Below, in pieces: positions 43,991 through 55,311 of a stretch of DNA of 64,000 nt. Source of the DNA: Procambarus clarkii. Lineage: Eukaryota; Arthropoda; Malacostraca; Decapoda; Cambaridae. Both the position numbers and the translations under genes were made by a program. The number at the start of each line of letters is the position of its first letter. The first letter of the stretch is position 1. A model generated the notes under the pieces. It had not been told where the DNA came from, ran no database searches, and saw only the letters and a program-made list of their open reading frames with translations. The stretch covers positions 11,066,723 to 11,130,722 of the forward strand of contig NC_091237.1 of assembly GCF_040958095.1 (NCBI RefSeq). The letters run 5' to 3'.

Positions 43991-44030
43991 AAAGTCACAG
44001 CTTCGTGTCAAGCTGTGACTTTAGATATCG

Positions 44031-44462
44031 GTAATCTGCTGGTACAGTTGAGTTCGTTCTCAACTCACTGTTGGGAATACCGGGTTCGAATTTCCGAGCG
44101 GGACAGAAATGGTTATCTTGAGGTTATCTTGAGATGATTTCGGGGCACGAAATCATCTCAAGTTTCCCCGCGGCACGGTCCTCGACCAGGCCTCCACCCC
44201 CAGGAAGCAGTCCGTGACAGCTGACTAACACCCAGGTACCTATTTTACTGCTAGGTAACAGGGCATCAGTGTGAAAGAAACTCTGCCCATTGTTTCTCGC
44301 CGGCGCCCGGGATCGAACCCAGGACCACAGGATCACAAGTCAAGAGTGCTGTCCGCTCGGCCGACCGGCTCCCGTTCCTGGTTGGGAACGTTTCCTAAAA
44401 CCTATTGCTTCTGCTCACCTAGCAGTAAATACCGGTAGGTACCCGGGAGCTGTTTAATCCGT
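44031..44462 (+). mobile_element. tRNA-derived SINE carrying another SINE inside
   Basis: The outer element has a tRNA-like head (CAGTTGAGTTCGTTCTCAAC, B box GGGTTCGAATT) at 44031-44107. Its body resumes at about 44383 (GGGAACGTTTCC, CTAGCAGTAAATACCGGTAG). Between them sits a minus-strand SINE. The word TGGTT occurs at both junctions and is the probable target duplication. Confidence 0.78.
44111..44373 (-). mobile_element. tRNA-derived SINE, GCCGGTCGG-head subfamily, inserted in a SINE
   Basis: Read on the minus strand from GGGAGCCGGTCGGCCGAGCG through CAGTAAAATAGGTACCTGGG to CTCAAGATAACCTCAAGATA. Full length, same subfamily as 20985-21224 and 40070-40305. Confidence 0.92.
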
Positions 44463-44469
44463 ACTGTAG

Positions 44470-44770
44470 TTTCATTGCTCTATCTTCTTTCTAGAACACT
44501 ATCGTCACCTCTCTCAATCTGGCTGTCACAAGTGTCGCAGTACGACTGATATCTTGGTGAACTTTGCAGTTTACATTCGTACTGCCTCTGCTGGGAATAC
44601 CTCCGTTGTTGCCATTCACTTGACCAGGAGAAGGCCTATGATACCACTTGCAGAAGCAATTTTTATCCCGGCTACATTCTTTTGGCCTTCGTGCCAAGCT
44701 CCCGCTCTTTCTTCAAAGCTTCCTCTCTCTCGTCGTTCGCTTACAGTGAGATTTGGTGCCACTTTCTGAC
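44470..44770 (+). mobile_element. I/Jockey-like LINE reverse transcriptase fragment
   Basis: CRSTTDILVNFAVYIRTASA and, one frame over, DQEKAYDTT correspond to the RSTTDxLxxLE and FDLEKAYDTTW blocks (motif A). FLQSFLSLVVRLQ follows. Probably a further piece of the family at 35640-37700. Confidence 0.72.
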
Positions 44771-44789
44771 ACCTTTCAGCGACAATTAG

Positions 44790-46000
44790 AGGCAGCGGCG
44801 GCTCAAAAAAAATAAATAAATAACAGGAGCCGCTCACTGCAGTCCCCCCAGGTACTCTCTGCCAGATGTGTGACGCTATCAACCTCACACTAGAATAATA
44901 AGCAACTAACAAATAAATCATAACAACAAATCTTTATATGTTATTGTTAATATATTTTTAACAGATTTTTAAAAAATTTCATTAAAACGAGACAAATATA
45001 AAGGTTTCATGCTGTACGACAGTGTAGGACTTATCGAGGCTACATCTGGCAACGCTGAGCTGCACTGTCGCAGCTCAGTCACTGGGTTACTCCCTAGTTT
45101 AGTGCTATTAGTGGTGCTTAAGTTGCTTTGAGTACTTCATAAGTTTATTTACCCTTTGACTAACAACTACAATGGATGGTAAAGTGAAATCAGTGAAGTA
45201 TTTACAAAGTATTAACTGTTCGCAGCCGACATCAAATAAAAAAAAAAGGAAAAAGGAAGACCAGATTTAAAGTACCAGATTTATAAATTCTACGGAGCAG
45301 TACCAGCAAGAACAAACAATATACACGCCAGTGTAACATCAGTGTATCAAAAATGTGAATGGTTTGTGATTGTGACGAGAAAAACGCTTTATTTTGCTTT
45401 CCATGCAGCAAAATGTTTGGTGGGGACCCATCATGGACGAAAAGTGGTGTGACTGACTTGAGCATTTACCACAGAACATGGTGAAACAAAAGAGCTGAAG
45501 GGAAGAAAATGTAACACAGATACATCAGTTTCTGCAAAGGATGTTTGTGATGTAATTTTGTTGCAGTGCAAAACAGCTAATCATTTGAATGCTAGCAAGT
45601 TACTTTTAGTGAATAATTTTCCTATATATACCAAAGATTTTCCCGGTAATGCACTTGTATAGGCAGTTGCAGCCTATCCTATACTTAAAAAAGATAAATT
45701 GAAAGCCTAACTTTACTGTACGCAAGAGAAGATTTGCGTAAATCAAAAGACTCAATGACGTGTTGGAGGTTATGAATGTCAATCATTTACAATCAACATT
45801 TTCAGAAACTGTGAAGTTGCCGAAAATATTAATAACAACGCCAATGACAATAGCAGCAGCAGAAAGGGGCTTTTCAATTTTAAAGAGAATCAAAAAATGT
45901 TTGCGCAGTGTCATGGTCTCCTCTAGCAATGATATCGATTGAAAATACAATAACAGTAATGCAGGATTTTAATGACAAGTAATAGACCATTTTGTTACAT
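44790..46000 (+). mobile_element. hAT-type DNA transposon remnant
   Basis: 45160-45480 reads a TTF-type zinc finger in broken frames (TLYCFPCSKMFGGDPSWTKS, GVTDLSIYHRTW). 45820-45940 reads PKILITTPMTIAAAERGFSI, LKRIKKCLRSVM, the C-terminal hAT dimerisation motif (AERxFSxLKxIKxxLRS). A CAGCGGCGGCTC word at 44793-44804 is a plausible left terminus. The middle (RNase-H-like DDE core) is mostly lost. Confidence 0.75.
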
Positions 46001-46281
46001 TGAAGAACCGACGCACTGATGTTCTTCTCAAGTAATATTAAGGTCACCACCACAGCCATCCGCACCTCCACCAACCTGACAATGACGACCGCTTTGGACC
46101 TTCAAACCGTATGAGGTGAATTTATGTCTTTCCTTTAATTATTTCTTTCTTTAATTATTTTTCCTTTAATTATTATTATACTGTTGAGTGAAGCTTGCAG
46201 TACGCTGTCCCTTCATTCTATTTTCCCACGAGCCACTACTGGTTAGAAGCACAGAACTTGTACTACAAAATCAATACCTTA
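46001..46281. other. unassigned
   Basis: Short AT-rich sequence with a TTCCTTTAATTATT tandem near 46130-46170. It may contain the right end of the hAT remnant, which I cannot place. Confidence 0.4.
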
Positions 46282-46425
46282 CCTTGAGGTGCTTCCGGGG
46301 CTTAGTGTCCCCGCGGCCCGGTCGTCGACCAGGCCTCCTGGTTGCTGGACTGCTCAACCAGACTGTTAGACGCGGCTGCTCGCAGCCTGACGTATGAGTC
46401 ACAGCCTGGTTGATCAGGTACCGCC
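46282..46425 (-). mobile_element. LINE D 3' end
   Basis: On the minus strand it reads PDQPGCDSYVRLRAAASNSL, VEQSSNQEAWSTTGPRGH and then the tail CCCGGAAGCACCTCAAGG. It is a 5'-truncated copy of the 17076-17345 family. Confidence 0.85.
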
Positions 46426-46952
46426 AGCACTGTGCTCATACTTATACAATGCATATTAGTGGCTTTGCCAGAATGTAAGAACACCAATGTTATGTTCTCT
46501 CAAAACCCAGTGTACCTTTTAGAATATAAATAAATAAATATATACTGTATATGTTTGTAAATTTGGGCAAATGTTCCTTTAAACATATATGGTTAAATAT
46601 GACCGCATTGCTGACGTTGTCGATCATATAGTATACGGTTTCCATGCTTCTATTTTCTTTCGGGATTAATAAGAGAAATCAAGTTGCCGAAATTCATGGT
46701 AAAGAAACTTTAGTAATGAATGATGGCTTATTTTGTACACCGTTTCGTTCCACTCTGGAACATCTTCATGTAAAGAATGAATAGACAAGTTTTAAAATCA
46801 TCATCAATAGAAATGTGAAAGAGGTGAAGTTATGTGGAGGGTAAGGTGAAGTAATCAAACATAGGTAAAGAAACGGGATAATAGTGGAGATTGATGCTAA
46901 TCAAACACTGGGTCAGATTGTGGGCGGGGAGAACTGGGTAGAGATGTCGTTA

Positions 46953-48970
46953 TCAGGTGCTTTATGGAGAGGTCTGGGTCTGAGCGTAGGCAAGGTGCTG
47001 TATGGTGACGTCTGGGTCTGAGCGTAGGCAAGGTGCTGTATGGTGACGTCTGGGTCTGAGCGTAGGCAAGGTGCTGTATGGTGACGTCTGGGTCTGAGCG
47101 TAGGCAAGGTGCTGTATGGTGAGGTCTGGGTCTGAGCGTAGGCAAGGTGCTGTATGGTGAGGTCTGGGTCTGAGCGTAGGCAAGGTGCTGTATGGTGAGG
47201 TCTGGGTCTGAGCGTAGGCAAGGTGCTGTATGGTGACGTCTGGGTCTGAGCGTAGGCAAGGTGCTGTATGGTGACGTCTGGGTCTGAGCGTAGGCAAGGT
47301 GCTGTATGGTGACGTCTGGGTCTGAGCGTAGGCAAGGTGCTGTATGGTGACGTCTGGGTCTGAGCGTAGGCAAGGTGCTGTATGGTGACGTCTGGGTCTG
47401 AGCGTAGGCAAGGTGCTGTATGGTGAGGTCTGGGTCTGAGCGTAGGCAAGGTGCTGTATGGTGAGGTCTGGGTCTGAGCGTAGGCAAGGTGCTGTATGGT
47501 GAGGTCTGAGTCTGAGCGTAGGCAAGGTGCTGTATGGTGAGGTCTGGGTCTGAGCGTAGGCAAGGTGCTGTATGGTGAGGTCTGGGTCTGAGCGTAGGCA
47601 AGGTGCTGTATGGTGAGGTCTGGGTCTGAGCGTAGGCAAGGTGCTGTATGGTGAGGTCTGGGTCTGAGTGTAGGCAAGGTGCTGTATGGTGAGGTCTGGG
47701 TCTGAGTGTAGGCAAGGTGCTGTATGGTGAGGTCTGGGTCTGAGTGTAGGCAAGGTGCTGTATGGTGAGGTCTGGGTCTGAGTGTAGGCAATGTGGTGTA
47801 TGGTGAGGTCTGGGTCTGAGCGTAGGCAAGGTGCTTTATGGAGAGGTCTGGGTCTGAGCGTAGGCAAGGTGCTGTATGGTGAGGTCTGGGTCTGAGCGTA
47901 GGCAAGGTGCTGTATGGTGACGTCTGGGTCTGAGCGTAGGCAAGGTGGTGTATGGTGAGGTCTGGGTCTGAGCGTAGGCAAGGTGCTTTATGGAGAGGTC
48001 TGGGTCTGAGCGTAGGCAAGGTGCTGTATGGTGAGGTCTGGGTCTGAGCGTAGGCAAGGTGCTGTATGGTGAGGTCTGGGTCTGAGCGTAGGCAAGGTGC
48101 TGTATGGTGAGGTCTGGGTCTGAGCGTAGGCAAGGTGCTGTATGGTGAGGTCTGGGTCTGAGCGTAGGCAAGGTGGTGTATGGTGAGGTCTGGGTCTGAG
48201 CGTAGGCAAGGTGCTGTATGGTGAGGTCTGGGTCTGAGCGTAGGCAAGGTGCTGTATGGTGAGGTCTGGGTCTGAGTGTAGGCAAGGTGCTGTATGGTGA
48301 GGTCTGGGTCTGAGCGTAGGCAAGGTGCTGTATGGTGAGGTCTGGGTCTGAGCGTAGGCAAGGTGCTGTATGGTGAGGTCTGGGTCTGAGCGTAGGCAAG
48401 GTGCTGTATGGTGAGGTCTGGGTCTGAGTGTAGGCAAGGTGCTGTATGGTGAGGTCTGGGTCTGAGCGTAGGCAAGGTGCTGTATGGTGAGGTCTGGGTC
48501 TGAGCGTAGGCAAGGTGCTGTATGGTGAGGTCTGGGTCTGAGCGTAGGCAAGGTGCTGTATGGTGAGGTCTGGGTCTGAGTGTAGGCAAGGTGCTGTATG
48601 GTGAGGTCTGGGTCTGAGCGTAGGCAAGGTGCTGTATGGTGAGGTCTGGGTCTGAGCGTAGGCAAGGTGCTGTATGGTGAGGTCTGGGTCTGAGCGTAGG
48701 CAAGGTGCTGTATGGTGAGGTCTGGGTCTGAGTGTAGGCAAGGTGCTGTATGGTGAGGTCTGGGTCTGAGCGTAGGCAAGGTGCTGTATGGTGAGGTCTG
48801 GGTCTGAGCGTAGGCAAGGTGCTGTATGGTGAGGTCTGGGTCTGAGCGTAGGCAAGGTGCTGTATGGTGAGGTCTGGGTCTGAGTGTAGGCAAGGTGCTG
48901 TATGGTGAGGTCTGGGTCTGAGCGTAGGCAAGGTGCTGTATGGTGAGGTCTGGGTCTGAGCGTAGGCAAG
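46953..48970. repeat. minisatellite 1, 38-bp unit, about 53 copies
   Basis: Head-to-tail copies of a 38-bp unit containing GGTCTGGGTCTGAGCGTAGG and CAAGGTGCTGTATGGTGA. Variants are shared by blocks of units: GACGTC for GAGGTC (mostly 47005-47395), GAGTGT for GAGCGT, and TTTATGGAGA at 46961, 47833 and about 47988. Because 38 is not a multiple of 3, all three minus frames are open for hundreds of codons. These are not genes. Confidence 0.97.
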
Positions 48971-49815
48971 GCATTGAAGTCGTTACTCTGTATATTTAGG
49001 CTGGGGTCATTTTTCTTTTATGTATATCTTTCCTGTACACAAGGAAGCTCAGTGAGGTGTTATTTCTTATTACTAAGATAGTCTAGGAAGGGTAATTTTT
49101 CATCTGACTTCCATTCAGCTTTAAAGTAGAATGTTCAGACTAGAGTGTTTGGGCTCTCAAGGAACCGAGAGAAAAGTCCCTACTGTATTTCCACCATGTA
49201 AATAACTCACGACATGATTTGGTGCTAATATATGGGTGACATATTTACACGTCGGAAGGATAGTTGGGGCCTTTCTGTTAATTCTTTGAGAGGCATAATG
49301 TGCTCTCCTGATCTTGCCTTACCTTGGCCAAACATCCCTTATGGCCAAGGGTAAGGCCCTTTAAGGCCCTCGTGCCTTAAAGGGCCACGAGGGCCTGGGG
49401 AAAGCTCGCAGAGCAAAGTTGTGTACCATACCCTGCCACAAGATAAGGAAATATTCAGAACTATGGCTATTTTAAAGTCTGCCTTCTCGTTTCTCCTTTG
49501 AACAGTTTCTTAATGTTGATTTTATTATGTTTGCTACTGCTTGGACTAGAAGGCCTGTTGAATGTGACATAAGAAGCACCCTCCTCTAGTCGAAGGAGAG
49601 GACCTGAAGTTCAGCTGTTCACAGTGGCTTCATGAAACATGTATTTACAGTGCAGGCTGCAGAATTTAAAAGGCAACATGCGTTGATGTCGGATGAGTGA
49701 TAAATGCATGTTCAATCTGGTATGGATGGATCAATTGGCTCATTAGTTCTGGATAAGGAAAAAATGTGCATTGGACGCTCAGCACTCTCAATGGTCCGGG
49801 GAGTTCAAGAGAGCC
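48971..49815. other. unassigned spacer between minisatellites
   Basis: 845 bp with no recognised repeat or ORF. A small inverted duplication AAGGCCCTTTAAGGCCCTCG / TTAAAGGGCCACGAGGGCCT lies at about 49358-49397. Confidence 0.5.
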
Positions 49816-50835
49816 TTGTGGGAGAACATAACATTGGTTGTGGGAGAACATAACATTGGGTTGTGGGAGAACATAACATTGGTTGTGGGAGAACATAACA
49901 TTGGTTGTGGGAGAACATAACATTGGGTTGTGGGAGAACATAACATTGGTTGTGGGAGAACATAACATTGGGTTGTGGGAAAATATAACATTGGATTGTG
50001 GGAGAACATAACATTGGGTTGTGGGAGAACATAACATTGGGTTGTGGGAGAACATAACATTGGGTTGTGGGAGAACATAACATTGGGTTGTGGGAAAATA
50101 TAACATTGGGTTGTGGGAGAACATAACATTGGTTGTGGGAGAACATAACATTGGGTTGTGGGAAAATATAACATTAGGTTGTGGGAGAACATAACATTGG
50201 TTGTGGGAGAACATAACATTGGGTTGTGGGAGAACATAACATTGGGTTGTGGGAAAATATAACATTGGGTTGTGGGAGAACATAACATTGGTTGTGGGAG
50301 AACATAACATTGGGTTGTGGGAAAATATAACATTGGGTTGTGGGAGAACATAACATTGGTTGTGGGAGAACATAACATTGGGTTGTGGGAGAACATAACA
50401 TTGGTTGTGGGAGAACATAACATTGGGTTGTGGGAAAATATAACATTGGGTTGTGGGAGAACATAACATTGGTTGTGGGAGAACATAACATTGGGTTGTG
50501 GGAAAATATAACATTGGGTTGTGGGAGAACATAACATTGGTTGTGGGAAAATATAACATTGGGTTGTGGGAGAACATAACATTGGGTTGTGGGAGAACAT
50601 AACATTGGGTTGTGGGAGAACATAACATTGGTTGTGGGAGAACATAACATTGGGTTGTGGGAAAATATAACATTGGGTTGTGGGAGAACATAACATTGGG
50701 TTGTGGGAGAACATAACATTGGGTTGTGGGAGAACATAACATTGGGTTGTGGGAGAACATAACATTGGTTGTGGGAGAACATAACATTGGTTGTGGGAGA
50801 ACATAACATTGGGTTGTGGGAGAACATAACATTGG
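49816..50835. repeat. minisatellite 2, 22/23-bp unit, about 45 copies
   Basis: The unit is TTGTGGGAGAACATAACATT followed by GG or GGG. A second variant has GGGAAAATATAACATT. The 22- and 23-bp forms and the two variants alternate in recurring groups, showing multi-unit duplications. Long minus-strand ORFs (for example 401 codons of VMFSHNPMLCSPTTQCY-type text) are by-products. Confidence 0.97.
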
Positions 50836-52317
50836 TGTTTGAGAATTACATTCTTGCAAAGCCATTAACAAGCATAGCGTTTCGGGCAGGTCCTTAATCT
50901 AACTGATAAAAGTAAAAGTAATCATAGGTATATTATAGCAGAATTTGAGTTGAGCATAATAACTAGAATATAAATTGATATAATTGATTATACTGGTGAA
51001 GCTGCATGCCTTAAGTACCAATTAAGTACTCACCCGATTACGTCATAATTGGGCGCAAAATACAGTGAGAGTTTGGAACACAAAATAAGAAACTATGTAG
51101 ATGAAATTAGGCACTTTTTGGTTTTACTTTTAAATAAAGCATTGGTTGAAATTTTTTTCAAAATTGTCTTTCTAATTCTTCTTTATGTCATCTCTTTCTC
51201 CTCTTTGTCTTTCCCTCACTTGCACGCTCTGTCATCGGGGTGTTACTTTCTCCTCCCTTCACTTTCCATGGTCCCTCTCCACGCCACCGTGGCCAGAATG
51301 TTCCCCTTGTTTCCTCTGTGTTTACTCTCCCGCTGCGTTGGATTTCCCCAGAACGGCGTTGCTCACGAGATTAAAGACTCTAAATTGCGTCTCTTGCTTT
51401 TTGTAGAGAAAGGAAAGTTTTAAACGCTGGCCGTGCAGGGCCGACAAGAAGTGCCGTAGCCCGCCCAGGTGATCACAGTGCATGACTCCTTGGCTTGGAG
51501 ATGAGACCTAGATGGGTGGTGGTGGTGGGGGGAAGAGGTGATGGGGACGAGGGGGAGTGATGGGGGACGTTAGTGGGGTGTATTAGTGTGAGTGTAGCGG
51601 GGTGCGAGAGCTCAGTGTGTGCTGGGTAGTGTGCGAGAGAGGCAGGGTGTAGGAGCAGCACCCTCCCGTCACACACCTCACGGGACCTCTCTGCTTGGCA
51701 CAGGCTGCGTTGATAAATGTGAACTGACGTTGGCCGACGGTAAGCATCGGTGACGTCTTTCCTTTCTTCCTCTACACCAGAGAATTGATAAACCGAGATC
51801 AAAGAAAAGATCTGGATAAATATTGCTTTTGAAATATTTTCACATTAGGCTTGGCTGCATGGTTCAACCCATCCTCCTGAAATGCTAGTACTTTTTGTAC
51901 TATTTTTTTTAAAAGCTCGGAAAAATAAGCTAAAACCAAACTAAATATTCCTAGACCTAGTATAGCACATATTTGTACTATATTAAGTTAAATATTGCGA
52001 ATATTAGGCCTAGGAGAGATTAGGCCTTATATTTATGTTTTCAATTAATAATACTAAAATTATTATCCAGATTCAATAATACTAAAATCGACTTTCTGTA
52101 GACGAAATATTTGTATTTTCGACCACATAGTTACTGTAATTATTTCCATTGTATGAGGATCGTATGGGTAGGGCGGGTAAAGTTTGTCTTAGGCTGTGTT
52201 AAATGTCGGGTTTCGTTAGTTAAAATGGGAGTAGGGCTGAGGTCGGCTATATTACACCTGCCTAAGCTAGATTGGATGATGATAGTCCAATTACAGATTG
52301 TAGTTGTTTAAGATTTA
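50836..52317. other. unassigned sequence
   Basis: AT-rich with a GC-richer part at 51430-51780. A plus ORF at 51049-51423 and a minus ORF at 51473-51802 have no recognisable domain and low-complexity composition. No feature supported. Confidence 0.4.
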
Positions 52318-52400
52318 GCTACTGGCAACAAAATGTTCCAAGTAGCACGGGCAATGGTGAGCCCGTAGTGGACTTACCTGGCACAGGAGCGGGGCTGTAA
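52318..52400 (-). mobile_element. (AAC)-tailed SINE-like repeat
   Basis: Contains GGCAACAAAATGTTCCAAGT, AGCACGGGCAATGGTGAGCC and GACTTACCTGGCACAGGAGC, the same text as 57827-57930. The GTT run is missing. Confidence 0.75.
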
Positions 52401-52420
52401 CTTCCAATTAGGGGGGTATG

Positions 52421-52520
52421 TTGTTGTTGTTGTTATAGATTCAGCTACTCGGAAACAAGTTCCAAGTAGCACGAGCTATGGTGAGCCCGTAACTTACCTG
52501 GCACAGGAGCAGGGCAAGAA
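52421..52520 (-). mobile_element. (AAC)-tailed SINE-like repeat
   Basis: Begins with TTGTTGTTGTTGTTATAGAT (the AAC tail on the minus strand), then TTCAGCTACTCGGAAACAAG and ATGGTGAGCCCGTAACTTAC. It stands next to another copy at 52318-52400 in the same orientation. Confidence 0.78.
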
Positions 52521-52683
52521 GCACGGGCTATGGTTAGTTAGCCTCGTGGACGGGAGATGTCTCCGGTGTAGGGGGGTAGGTGAGGCCATTATATGTAGGG
52601 TTTGATGAAACCTAGGCAAGTTTTGATGGTGGGTTGTGGTACACGGCATTGTGATCACGGCCTAGCCTCGACGGCCAGGGGAA

Positions 52684-55254
52684 GGTGACCAGTACGACTT
52701 GTCGTGCAGGGGAAGGGGGGTGACCAGTACGACTTGTCGTGCAGGGGGGAGGGGGGGGGGGTGACCAGTACGACTTGTCGTGCAGGGGGGGAAGGGGGAG
52801 GTGACCAGTACGACTTGTCGTGCAGGGGGGAGGGGGGGGGGGTGACCAGTACGACTTGTCGTGCAGGGGGGAGGGTGGTGACCAGTACGACTTGTCGTGC
52901 AGGGGGGGAAGGGGGAGGTGACCAGTACGACTTGTCGTGCAGGGGAAGGGGGGGGGGTGACCAGTACGACTTGTCGTGCAAGGGGGAGGGGGGATGACCA
53001 GTACGACTTGTCGTGCAGGGGAGAGGGGGGGGTGACCAGTACGACTTATCGTGCAGGGGGAGGGGGGGTGACTACTACGACTTGTCGTGCAGGGGGGAGG
53101 GGGGGGGTGACCAGTACGACTTGTCGTGCAGGGGGGAGGGGGTGACCAGTACGACTTGTCGTGCAGGGGGGAGGGGGTGACCAGTACGACTTGTCGTGCA
53201 GGGGGGAGGGGGGTGACCAGTACGACTTATCGTGCAGGGGGAGGGGGGATGACCAGTACGACTTGTCGTGCAGGGGAGAGGGGGGGTGACCAGTACGACT
53301 TATCGTGCAGGGGGGGGGGGAGGGGGGGTGACCAGTACGACTTGTCGTGCAGGGGGTGACCAGTACGACTTGTCGTGCAGGGGGTGACCAGTACGACTTG
53401 TCGTGCAGGGGGTGACCAGTACGACTTGTCGTGCAGGGGGTGACCAGTACGACTTGTCGTGCAGGGGGTGACCAGTACGACTTGTCGTGCAGGGGGGAGG
53501 GGGTGACCAGTACGACTTGTCGTGCAGGGGGGAGGGGGTGACCAGTACGACTTATCGTGCAGGGGGAGGGGGGGATGACCAGTACGACTTATCGTGTAGG
53601 GGGGAGGGGGGTGACCAGTACGACTTGTCGTGCAGGGGGGAGGGGGGGGGTGACCAGTACGACTTGTCGTGCAGGGGGGAGGGGGGGTGACCAGTACGAC
53701 TTGTCGTGCAGGGGGGAGGGGGGTGACCAGTACGACTTGTCGTGCAGGGGGAGGGGGGGGTGACCAGTACGACTTGTCGTGCAGGGGGAAGGGGGGTGAC
53801 CAGTACGACTTGTCGTGCAGGGGAAGGGGGGGTTGACCAGTACGACTTGTCGTGCAGGGGGAGGGGGGTGACCAGTACGACTTGTGCAGGGGAAGGGGGG
53901 TGACCAGTACGACTTGTCGTGCAGGGGGGAGGGGGGGGTGACCAGTACGACTTGTCGTGCAGGGGGGAAGGGGGAGGTGACCAGTACGACTTGTCGTGCA
54001 GGGGGGAGGGGGGGGGTGACCAGTACGACTTGTCGTGCAGGGGGGAGGGTGGTGACCAGTACGACTTGTCGTGCAGGGGGGGAAGGGGGAGGTGACCAGT
54101 ACGACTTGTCGTGCAGGGGAAGGGGGGGGGGTGACCAGTACGACTTGTCGTGCAAGGGGGAGGGGGGATGACCAGTACGACTTGTCGTGCAGGGGAGAGG
54201 GGGGGGGGTGACCAGTACGACTTATCGTGCAGGGGGAGGGGGGGTGACTACTACGACTTGTCGTGCAGGGGGGAGGGGGGGGGGTGACCAGTACGACTTG
54301 TCGTGCAGGGGGGAGGGGGTGACCAGTACGACTTGTCGTGCAGGGGGGAGGGGGTGACCAGTACGACTTGTCGTGCAGGGGGGAGGGGGGTGACCAGTAC
54401 GACTTATCGTGCAGGGGGAGGGGGGGATGACCAGTACGACTTGTCGTGCAGGGGAGAGGGGGGTGACCAGTACGACTTATCGTGCAGGGGGGGGAGGGGG
54501 GGTGACTAGTACGACTTGTCGTGCAGGGGGGAGGGGGGGGGGTGACCAGTACGACTTGTCGTGCAGGGGGTGACCAGTACGACTTGTCGTGCAGGGGGTG
54601 ACCAGTACGACTTGTCGTGCAGGGGGGAGGGGGTGACCAGTACGACTTGTCGTGCAGGGGGGAGGGGGTGACCAGTACGACTTGTCGTGCAGGGGGGAGG
54701 GGGTGACCAGTACGACTTATCGTGCAGGGGGAGGGGGGGATGACCAGTACGACTTATCGTGTAGGGGGGAGGGGGGTGACCAGTACGACTTGTCGTGCAG
54801 GGGGGAGGGGGGGGTGACCAGTACGACTTGTCGTGCAGGGGGGAGGGGGGGGTGACCAGTACGACTTGTCGTGCAGGGGGGAGGGGGGTGACCAGTACGA
54901 CTTGTCGTGCAGGGGGAGGGGGGGTGACCAGTACGACTTGTCGTGCAGGGGGAAGGGGGGTGACCAGTACGACTTGTCGTGCAGGGGAAGGGGGGGTTGA
55001 CCAGTACGACTTGTCGTGCAGGGGGAGGGGGGTGACCAGTACGACTTGTGCAGGGGAAGGGGGGTGACCAGTACGACTTGTCGTGCAGGGGGAGGGGGGT
55101 GACCAGTACGACTTGTCGTGCAAGGGGGAAGGGGGTGACCAGTACGACTTGTCGTGCAGGGGGAGGGGGGGTGACCAGTACGACTTGTCGTGCAGGGGGA
55201 GGGGGGGTGACCAGTACGACTTGTCGTGCAGGGGGAGGGGGGGACCAGTACGAC
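52684..55254. repeat. minisatellite 3, G-rich unit with hairpin core, about 65-70 copies
   Basis: A 25-base core TGACCAGTACGACTTGTCGT GCAGG alternates with purine spacers of 3-20 bases made almost only of G with a few A. The core contains the inverted repeat ACGAC-TT-GTCGT. The array is itself duplicated: rare variants recur at about 1.17 kb (TGACTACTACGAC at 53069 and 54245; the shortened ACGACTTGTGCAGG at 53877 and 55041). ORFs on both strands are artefacts of composition. Confidence 0.96.
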
Positions 55255-55311
55255 GTCCCCTGGGGAGTCAGCGCTGCTTAAATTTGGGTTTAAGGAAATT
55301 TTCAAGGTATT

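Noticed and set aside
46897..48974. Several very long minus-strand ORFs (up to 672 codons) with a repeated SDPDLTIQHLAYAQTQTSPY-type peptide
   Set aside because: They are open in all three frames of one strand because a stop-free 38-bp unit repeats. There is no unique sequence, splice signal or domain. Treated as minisatellite.
49666..50871. 401-codon and related minus-strand ORFs with VMFSHNPMLCSPTT-type repeats
   Set aside because: They are produced by a 22/23-bp tandem repeat. Equivalent ORFs exist in other frames.
51049..51423. 124-codon ORF between minisatellites
   Set aside because: Leu/Phe/Ser-rich text without a domain, no splice or promoter context. Cannot be supported as a gene.
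52684..55254. Regularly spaced repeats resembling a CRISPR array
   Set aside because: The spacers are near-identical G/A runs, not unique sequences. The genome is eukaryotic and no cas genes are present.
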